Positions 56,416 through 64,000 of a stretch of DNA of 64,000 bases are shown here, one piece after another; within the stretch, counting starts at the first letter, position 1, and each line of letters starts with the position of its first letter. Position numbers and translations under genes: made by a program. The notes under the pieces were generated by a model, which saw nothing but the letters and a program-made list of their open reading frames with translations, searched no databases and was not told the origin of the DNA. The DNA is from Diadema setosum (taxonomy: Eukaryota; Echinodermata; Echinoidea; Diadematoida; Diadematidae), in contig NW_027307681.1 of NCBI RefSeq assembly GCF_964275005.1, forward strand, positions 98,290-162,289, written 5' to 3'.

Positions 56416-56955
56416 CAAAATGACGTATATCAAATTTCTCTATTAAAAACACAAAATCCGGTTTCCAAATTTTGTGAGTAGAAAGAGTGTGTGCTGGGCT
56501 TTCTTAAAACGGCAAAATCTGAAATTCGAAAAATTTACCGAATTTTGACATATGGGACATTCTCTGCTAAAGCGTTCAAAAACTGAAAATATGTGTCGCC
56601 AACGTTCCCACGATTATTTCCATTGCTAAAGGCCTGGTTTGAATTGCCAGAATTGTCTATGTAACACTTGAGGGTTTGAGGAGAAAAGTAAAAAAAAAAA
56701 AATAGAGTTGTCGCTTGCGTAAATTTTGAAATATCCACTGGTAAAGTTGGAGAAGTATCCCAAAACCCAATGTCGCCGCAATCATGTACTTTTTGTATTA
56801 TGCTAAGAAATTATGTAACATGAGCTTGAAACCAACATGATATTGGTAAATATAATCAACGTCTGATACATTTATGCATAAACAAGCCAAAACTTGAAAT
56901 CTTCCACGTCATTTCCCTCCGGAGCTCACTGAAGGTGTGTCGCCAAAATTCATGT

Positions 56956-57159
56956 CAGATACGTTACCAAAATATTTTAATTGATAAATTAGTGAAAATA
57001 GCAGACGTGAGATACGACAATACATGTTTAATATCGGAAGGATATACTTCATAAAATACACTAAGTTTGATTTTCTGTTTCTTAATTCCGGTTTTCAAAA
57101 CCAGACCATTATCTCTGAAAACGCATTTTCCACATTTTCTTCGCAACAGATACGTTACC
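56956..57159 (+). repeat. Subterminal motif CAGATACGTTACC, copies 1-2
   Basis: Exact copies at 56956-56968 and 57147-57159, plus orientation. Confidence 0.9.
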
Positions 57160-57311
57160 TATAAATCAAGACCTCCTACAAAAGTGTTTGATGTAATATT
57201 GTTTAATTGTACATTGATTAAGACCTTTTGAGATTATGCATCATCACAAAAAATAATTACCCATTCTCTACAAATGTTCAACAGTTATTGCGCTTTGAAA
57301 AAACGTGCGAT

Positions 57312-57351
57312 CAGATACGTTACGTCAGATACGTTACGTCAGATACGTTAC
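57312..57351 (+). promoter_or_regulatory. Triple tandem CAGATACGTTACgt at the gene promoter (copies 3-5)
   Basis: Three copies with 14 bp period at 57312, 57326 and 57340, about 45 bp before an octamer ATGCAAAT. If the protein binds this motif, it would sit on its own promoter. Confidence 0.7.
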
Positions 57352-57394
57352 TGAAATATGCGCGCTCTGTGCGCGTAATTTTCCGCGCCTGATT

Positions 57395-57402
57395 ATGCAA
57401 AT
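57395..57402. promoter_or_regulatory. Octamer motif ATGCAAAT
   Basis: Exact POU-factor octamer between the CAGATACGTTAC triplet and the putative first exon. Confidence 0.4.
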
Positions 57403-57409
57403 TTAGCAA

Positions 57410-57531
57410 GGAGAGCGTCTCGTTTATCATGTGCTGCAGTCACTTCCTTCATGGCTACCCTGTGTAGAGCGCTAGGTCGTTTCGACGCGGAGCATTCACA
57501 CTGATTTTCATCGTTTTTCGCAAGACATGTC
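57410..57531 (+). other. Putative 5' non-coding exon of the DDE-like gene
   Basis: The segment ends catgtc|gtaagtgcg at 57532, a consensus donor. Joining it to the acceptor at 58312 keeps the ATG at 58316 as start. The upstream boundary is a guess. Confidence 0.35.
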
Positions 57532-57706
57532 GTAAGTGCGTTTGTCAAAATAATTAGATAATAACGGTACATTTGGCATGTTTATGATATCAATAGTTTA
57601 TGTTTAACGCTAATTTAGTCCAAGTGCACCACCTATGCTATACATTTATTCAGTTGTCAGTAGCTCGATCATGAATCTAACATTGTGTGTTGTGCCACAA
57701 AAAGCT

Positions 57707-57740
57707 GGTAACGTATCTGACAGGTGCGGTAACGTATCTG
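57707..57740 (-). repeat. Subterminal motif, copies 6-7 (inverted)
   Basis: ggtaacgtatctg at 57707-57719 and 57728-57740, opposite orientation to copies 1-5, inside the putative first intron. Confidence 0.9.
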
Positions 57741-58315
57741 TCGGTTAGGATCTGGTGGTTTTTTAATAAGTTATTGTGCCGGTAGATGAATTATTTCTTC
57801 CCTAACTGCTTTGAAATGAAATATAATGATAATTATAATAATCATTACTATTATTCTTAGTATTATTATTGTTATTATTATTGTTATTATTATCTTTGAT
57901 AATTTATTATTGGTCGACATCGCACCGAACTTAATACTGATCCACGCATCTCTGTCCTTCATACGTACATATTTATATACATACATGTGTGTGCGTATAT
58001 ATATTATATATATATATATTTGTATATCTTTCGTATATGCAGGTTCCTTGTTAAAGTAGAGCCCTGTATTTTCAGATATTTCACTTACCACTTTGCGCTC
58101 TTTCTCTATACCTTACAATGTATAGTATATTTATGTTTACTTTACTTGTCAACTGTTCAGTCTCATTGTTACATATTTAGGTTAGATCTCATTACGTTTT
58201 TGAATCCAGATTCATCTTACATAGGCCAGTTATGACTAGTTGCATTCTTTTTTTACACTACTATGATGAACATATTTTGATAAATGTTTTCTTGGTTTCA
58301 TTTCTTCTTCAGAAA

Positions 58316-58784
58316 ATGGGGAAAACACGAGCACAAATTCAAAAGACCTACCGGGAAAGGAAAAAATTAAATGACCCATCCTTCCTACAAAATGAAAGAT
58401 ATCGCCAGGCGAGATATCGTAAACCTGTAGCAGATTTGTCAAGCTCAGCTCAATTTAAAAGACGGGCATCAAACAGGATTCACACTCAAAAATACAGGTA
58501 GGCGTATACATCGTGATGATCATATTTTCATTTTTGCTTACATTAATTATTGTTTGTTTAGAAGTAAAACAAAGGCCATAACAACAAAGTTAATTTATTC
58601 AATTTGATAATCTAATAGATAAAAATTACAAACTTTGCAAGTATACAGAGAAAACCGTTTTCTGCATGGTAATAGAGAGGATATCATACGTCATGAATAA
58701 ATTAATAAACTTGTATAAATTAAAACTCAATAAATAGATATATAAATAAATGAATATATATATATATAATTATATATATATATG

Positions 58785-58821
<37 letters not shown>

Positions 58822-59301
58822 GACGATGAAGACAAACAAGTTGACATAATGCATTAGAATCCAATTTCATTTATTTGTAAACCAAATTTTCGACCCTTGC
58901 GCGGATCTTCCTCAGGGTAACAGTGATATTTGTATTTGAAGCTCAGCACAGCAAAATAATAATAATAACAAAGAAACGCGCCTGGTTGTCAGCTTAGAGT
59001 TTGAGCTAGCAACCAACACGCACGGTTTTTAGCTCAAAATTTGCGCTATTTGAGCTAACAACCGTGCATGTTGGTTGCTAGCTCAAACTCTAAGCTGACA
59101 ACCAGGCGCGTTTCTTTGTTATTATTATCATTTTTCTGTGCTGAGTTTCAAATACAAATATCACTGTTACCCTGAGGAAGATCCTTGCAAGGGTCGAAAA
59201 TTTGGTTTACAAATAAATGAAGTTGGATTCTAATGCATCATGTCAACTTGTTTGTCTTCATCGCCTTCATGCTCTTATTCCAACACGCGGATAATAATAC
59301 C

Positions 59302-59347
<46 letters not shown>

Positions 59348-61697
59348 GATATATATGATGTGCTGTCATTACAGGGCAAAGAGAAAGAGCGCTACAGAAG
59401 CAGAGGGGGGAAAAGACAACTCTACAAACAATGTTCCAAAACGATCGATGTATAGACAGGATGACAAGGACAGGAGGGGTTCACGCGTACATGCTACTCG
59501 GGTGCCATTGGTGGTTCGCTTCCCATTTCCACAGAGAAAGATATCTGAGAAAAAACAACCAAAATGCCTGAGCAAAGCCTACAAGAAAATTGGAAAGTTG
59601 CACGCCGACAATCAAAAACTGACTCAACGTCTTAAGCGGGTGCAAAAACGCAATGAGAGGCTCAAAGTGAAATTATCAGTTGCGTCTGTCTCATCTGTCA
59701 ATAAGTCGATCGCGAAGATGACACCAAGGAGTAAAACAAAGACAGAAATAAAACAGGCTGGATTGAAGGAGAAAGATCTACCACGATCAATAAAAAAGAA
59801 ATTGACATTTGCAAACGCCGTAGCTGCACAGTTCAAGCAAACATACCATGAGACACGAAAGCAGAGTATGCAGCGAAGCCTGAGATGTACCATAGCTGGT
59901 AAAGTTGTGAAGAAGTACAAGTGCATCAGCACACTGCACAAAGAAACAGGGATCAGACGATGTACCTTGGCGACCGAGGTGGCGCAGCGACGAGTACGTG
60001 GTGGAACACTGAGGGCATTCCTTCAGGATCGTATTCTGTCTTACTTCGAGAGGGACGACGTAAGTAGGATGATGCCTGGAAAAAAAGATTCCACTAAAGG
60101 GAAGCAAAATCGAATCCTCACAGATTATCTCTCCAACCTGCATGCAAGATTCTGCTCAGAGAATATTGACATTACGGTGTCGTTCACAACATTCTGCAGG
60201 CTAAGACCATCTCACATCAAACTAACTTCGATGTTATCTCGGAACACTTGCTTGTGCACAATCCATCAAAACATGGCACTGAAAATGCGTTCACTCCGTA
60301 CGTACGGACTTGAGGTCTCGTTGAATCCTGAAACTACTAGCGAGAAAGTGGCACCCCCAAAGATGGCAGAGTTATTGTCACAGCTGGAAACCGAAACCTC
60401 TATCACTTATCAAGAATGGCGGAAAGTCGAAATCAATGGAGTGAAGAAGATGCGGATTTTGAGTGTCACCAAAACTCCAAAAAGAATTCATTGAAACTAT
60501 GAACAAAGATTACATGGCATTTCAAGATCATGTGAGCAGACTTCGACAACAGTACAAAGCCCTGCGTGATCTAAAGAATGGACTTCCTCAACATCATGTG
60601 ATAGTCCAGATGGATTTCGCGGAAAATTATGCTTGCCAAAATGTAGAGGAGATACAGAGTGCATACTGGAACGGCACCACTGTCACCCTACACCCGGTAG
60701 TAGCATACTACAAAGATGACAATGACAAGCTGCAACACAAGAGTTACGTCTTCCTGTCTCCTCTCGGGGAGCATAATGCTAAAACAGTTGTCACTATCAT
60801 CGACAAGCTGATTCCGCTCTTGAAAGAACAAGTTCCTGGAATGAACTGTATCCATTACTGGACAGACAGTCCGACGTCACAGTATCGGAATCGCTACGTA
60901 TTCAGCATTCTTTGCAAACATCAGGATATGTATGGACTGACAGCCTGCTGGAACTTTTTTGAGAGCGGGCACGGAAAAAGTGTTTGTGATGGGATAGGAG
61001 GAGTAGCAAAGAGGCAGGCATCGGATGCCGTGAAGCAAAGAAAGGTCGTTATTCAGGATGCGGACGATTTTTTTTTGCTTGGGCGTCATCTAACCAAAAA
61101 GGGCTGACCTACGTAATGTACACGAAAGGAGAATATGACAAAGCATCCGAATTCGTGGCTACAATCGACTGTCGCCCACTTCCCGGAACACAGAAACTCC
61201 ACGCTGTAGTTGCAATCAATCACTCAGAAGTGCTGGTGAGGGCAGTATCCTGCTATTGTGATGGTTGCTTAGATGGTAGCAAGAGATGTGATGGATGGCT
61301 TAGGCGCAGCCTTAAACCAAAAAAATCCCGACCGAAAGATGCTGCTGGTGATGCTACAGGTGAGGAGAACGGTGATGTACCTGTGAAAGTGGGAGAATAT
61401 ATCGCAGCAATGTACGAAGACAGTTGGTACATCGGCAGGGTCCTGGAGGTGGATAAGGAAGACCAGGACACAAAGATAACTTTCATGACAACTGTGCCAA
61501 CCAAACAACGCCCAACGTTCAAATGGGGCCTTCCGGCGGACGAGATTTGGATTCCGTTCACGGATGTATTGACCCCGATCGAGGCTCCAGTTTCCATAGG
61601 AAAATCCGGGAGGTTTTACCAGGTGTCGACGGAAACTCTCAATCTAATCGAAAAACTGAAAACTGATGCAGTGAACAAAGCTGCAAAGTCCCCGTGA
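58316..61697 (+). CDS. DDE/RNase H-like protein of the candidate transposon (two frameshifts)
   Basis: Exons 58316-58497 (acceptor ttcttcttcag; donor ag|gtaggc) and 59375-61697 (acceptor tgtcattacag), phases matching. The N-terminus is basic (RAQIQKTYRERKKL), then a coiled coil (KAYKKIGKLHADNQKLTQRL ...). The core has VIVQMDFAENYACQNVEE, then HYWTDSPTSQYRN, then WNFFESGHGKSVCDGIGG with KRQASD: spaced Asp/Asp/Glu-Asp as in RNase H-fold nucleases. A Cys cluster (CYCDGCLDGSKRCDGW) and a Tudor/chromo-like end (YIAAMYEDSWYIGRVLEVD ... FKWGLPADEIWIPFTDV) follow. The frame shifts near 60465 (+1) and in a T9 run at 61068-61076; otherwise ~820 codons have no stop. The core resembles proteins common in cnidarian and echinoderm genomes that I know only as uncharacterised. 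The nuclease role is inferred. Confidence 0.65.
58822..59263. mobile_element. 442 bp near-perfect foldback in the intron, TA-flanked
   Basis: gacgatgaagacaaacaagt tgacataatgcattagaatc mirrors gattctaatgcatcatgtca acttgtttgtcttcatcg. The centre is near 59042 (aaaatttgcgctatttt region). (TA)n runs lie at 58758-58815 and 59305-59345. It is a non-coding insertion. Confidence 0.92.
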
Positions 61698-61984
61698 TTC
61701 TGCAGGAGGCTCTATCTCCTTGCTCCACTTCTTCGTTAGGGAATTTGAAGTTTTTCCATGCCTGTGATATAAAGAGGAGATATTCATTTGGACATATATC
61801 AATGGACATATATTCGAATGAAACAGTTCAACGTCAAGGACTGGATGTAAAATGAAAGCATGGGATTCATTGCATAACTGTTTTAGTGTTGTGATTGAAA
61901 GGCTAAATGTGCTAATTTCCTGAGGGGAAATCGTCATTTTGATTGCAAAACGAACAATAGGGCATTATTTCACATTTTCTTTAA
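61698..61984. other. 3' flank of the DDE-like gene
   Basis: No ORF or motif of note. The first AATAAA downstream (62039-62044) lies inside the following MITE. Confidence 0.4.
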
Positions 61985-62268
61985 CCCATCAAGTACGTGC
62001 TGTACTGCAGTACATGGAAGTCATTTCCGATTTGCTCAAATAAATTGACAACCATTTGAAAATTGAAATTTCACTTTTTCTTATCCAAATTGTCACCTTT
62101 CATTTCCAGCAGCATGACCTTTGAAATATTTGACTTTGCATAACAAACAATCAAATATCGCATTTTAAAGGTATCGTCTGTAAAATAAAGAATTTTATGT
62201 TGCAAATTTAAGTTGTAATATGAAAATTCTCTCCTTAAAACTCAAATTAAGTTTTCGACCTTGATGGG
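61985..62268. mobile_element. 284 bp TTAA-flanked MITE (piggyBac-like)
   Basis: TTAA at 61981-61984 and 62269-62272 with termini CCCATCAAG / CTTGATGGG. Similar end logic to the 988 bp element at 26142. It contains an AATAAA at 62039 that could serve the upstream gene. Confidence 0.7.
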
Positions 62269-62772
62269 TTAACATCTGTAATTATGGATGTGGAATTATA
62301 TTTACATGATTTCACATATATGGCAAATCGTGTAAAATGCTATTGTAAATACGTGTTAATTACATAATGTTATCACAAAACTATATCTTAAGCGTATGTT
62401 AGGTCATTGCTTGAAAATACTTAGACTGCCTGTATGAATATCAATTGAATTTTCATGCGGGCACTGTTGAAATGTAGCCGACGAATATGCATTATACTAT
62501 CATGCATCCTTCTTATGGAGATAGATCTCCCCTAATGTTAATGCGTATCAAAAAGTGATTTTCTATGGTATGTGATCAGAACAGGCTAATAAAATGTGTC
62601 ACCTTAGATATGAATAATGACGACAGCCACACAAATACTGAATTTTATCATTTATTACACACAGGAATTACACAAGATACACTTACAATGATGTCTCGAT
62701 TCTGCCAGGTGCCAGAGAAGGTTACATGATTTATTTGCTAGGCAAAAAATGGATATTTTTTTTTTTTTTGGT

Positions 62773-63342
62773 CAGATACGTTACCATGACATTTACCGTA
62801 AAAATAATATGTTAATGAAGAAGCATGTGAATTCACTAATTCGCATATTCAGTCTTTTTACTCTTTTACAAAGAGCATAAGTAATACAACACATGAAAAA
62901 GCCTTTCTGATGTGATTTACACCGATATACGACAAGTTACTATTGCAACAGATACGTTACCATGATAAGATCATCAAAAAACTTCCTTTGGTGATTCAGT
63001 CATTTACCAAAGTTTGTAACCATGCAAAATAATATAATTGTAACATTGTTTTAAATCTATTTGTGTGCCTTTACAATTTGAGCTCTTCACAACACATAGT
63101 TTAGAATTTACGGAAAATTAACAATTAGATTATTGGATAAATGTACAGTTCTGATATGTTATTATACAGATACTCACAATACCTTTGAATTTTGATACCG
63201 TCAAATTTGATAGTAATTGAAGACAGAAAGTGTTACTCTTCCTGCTCTGAGCTCAATTCAAAAACGGATGGAGCACATTCATTGAAAGAGGTATCAATAT
63301 CAATAACAGTTACGAAAAAGATGAAGAAACAGATACGTTACC
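62773..63342 (+). repeat. Subterminal motif CAGATACGTTACC, copies 8-10
   Basis: Exact copies at 62773-62785, 62949-62961 and 63330-63342, each followed by ATG(A/G). The AT-rich DNA between 62269 and 63900 has no supported gene; the 99-codon ORF at 63192-63491 runs through copy 10. Confidence 0.9.
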
Positions 63343-63718
63343 ATGGACATGCGGTCATTCGCGAGATTGTTGTTCCAAAAGCGTACAATAAAGCCTCTTG
63401 GAAGATGGTCAGTTTTGGTCGTGTTGGCCATCCATGTAGTTTAAACCAATCTAATCAAATATATTGGCATTTTTGTTCTTTGCATGTCTAACTGAAATCA
63501 AGTGAAGAATAAAGTTAGGAAATATATACAAATTTTTGCGTGAACTCCTTATCAATGCAGCGAAAAGACAGAGTATATAATGAGTTTGTCTTTATTCTTA
63601 CTTTAAAAAGGCAATTGGTTTTGTTGTACAGGATCAGACGCCATTCTTGGGTGAAGTTCGGTTTCAAATAGTCAAATATACTGATCTAAACCTGTTTTAT
63701 ATCACGTTGTGTCCTATC

Positions 63719-63731
63719 GGTAACGTATCTG
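63719..63731 (-). repeat. Subterminal motif, copy 11 (inverted)
   Basis: ggtaacgtatctg followed by tcatag. It mirrors the inverted orientation of the innermost upstream copies. Confidence 0.9.
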
Positions 63732-63902
63732 TCATAGAGGCTGATGGAGAAATGTATGCCCAACTTTGTGCCATTGTTACATTGTAAATGCGTTCCTTTG
63801 GGAATTTACTGTGTTTTGTTTCTTATCCAGCAAGTGTTGTTGTTTATATAAAGACAAGTTTTGAACGAATATTTCGTGGTTGATTTTTGGGTTTTACTCT
63901 GA

Positions 63903-63962
63903 CTGAAATTGAACACTTTATGTGAGAGTGGCCCATATACGACGGTTCGGATGGTCGCCGAC
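63903..63962. repeat. Right terminal inverted repeat of the candidate transposon
   Basis: ctgaaattgaacactttatg tgagagtggcccatat pairs with 56550-56585, then acgacggttcggatggtcgc cgac equals the reverse complement of the 47527 terminus (27 of 27 with gtcggcgaccatccgaaccg tcgtat). Confidence 0.75.
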
Positions 63963-64000
63963 GACATATCATCCCACAAAATATGACATTAACATTCCAT

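Larger units (their letters stand above)
56530..63962 (+). mobile_element. Candidate autonomous DNA transposon, family unassigned
   Basis: 56550-56585 and 63938-63903 form a 36 bp ungapped inverted pair with 26 matches (atatgggNcaNtctc ... taaagNgttcaa). CCGAA precedes both at the same distance, and the right side continues to GGTCGCCGAC at 63962. Between lie seven upstream and four downstream copies of CAGATACGTTACC and the gene at 58316-61697, which encodes a DDE-like protein. The layout of a nuclease-like gene between subterminal repeats and inverted ends is that of a cut-and-paste transposon. No target duplication could be recognised, so the outer edges are approximate. Smaller elements are nested at 58822-59263 and 61985-62268. 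Confidence 0.55.

Noticed and set aside
59624-60143. Minus-strand ORFs of 105 and 118 codons
   Set aside because: Shadows of the DDE-like gene.
47527-63962. A single 16.4 kb transposon using the exact inverted pair GTCGGCGACCATCCGAACCG
   Set aside because: The sequences outside the two ends share no target duplication, and the right flank does not continue the interrupted ggtgtttc element, so the pair probably belongs to separate family members.

Overview
The window is animal nuclear DNA, AT-rich, with spliced genes (GT-AG introns), many non-LTR retrotransposon remains, tRNA-derived SINEs, satellites and a very high density of inverted-repeat elements. It holds an ST8Sia-type sialyltransferase gene, a subfamily typical of deuterostomes. 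Together with the SINE and LINE types, this suggests an invertebrate deuterostome (echinoderm, hemichordate or cephalochordate). The species cannot be fixed from the sequence alone.

Layout. 1-2440: a foldback element whose arms are arrays of an 18-22 bp repeat, with a smaller MITE nested in one arm. 2450-3245: a long purine tract. 3400-7330: a ~160 bp satellite carrying a 5'-truncated reverse transcriptase insertion. 7.6-11.9 kb: retroelement scraps, foldbacks, a SINE and a TTA-flanked MITE. 12.3-32.9 kb, plus strand: the sialyltransferase gene, modelled as five exons whose phases fit and which together give 376 residues. Its introns hold retroelement remains, a second satellite, a 4.6 kb foldback with 1.3 kb arms made partly of smaller hairpins, a 988 bp TTAA-flanked piggyBac-like element and an 893 bp near-perfect palindrome. 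33.5-40.7 kb: two more non-LTR remains (minus, then plus) and several MITEs, including one 178 bp family present twice with 6 bp target duplications. 41.5-47.9 kb: further inverted-repeat elements, a segmental duplication and two possible first exons. 49.9-56 kb, minus strand: a gene with six tandem copies of one symmetric exon arranged as three two-exon repeats, several of them broken.

56.5-63.96 kb is the most interesting part. A spliced gene encodes a protein with an N-terminal basic region, a coiled coil, a core with spaced acidic motifs that reads like an RNase H/DDE-type nuclease, a Cys cluster and a Tudor/chromo-like C-terminus. Both flanks carry the 13 bp motif CAGATACGTTACC (seven times upstream, four downstream). 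The outer edges carry a diverged inverted repeat ending in a terminus sequence (GGCGACCATCCGAACCG) that recurs in other foldbacks of the window. I read this as a candidate autonomous DNA transposon of unassigned family with its non-autonomous relatives nearby. The gene as read carries two frameshifts, one in a T9 run, which may be decay or sequencing error.

No complete rRNA or tRNA gene, CRISPR array, bacterial-type operon or virus was recognised.
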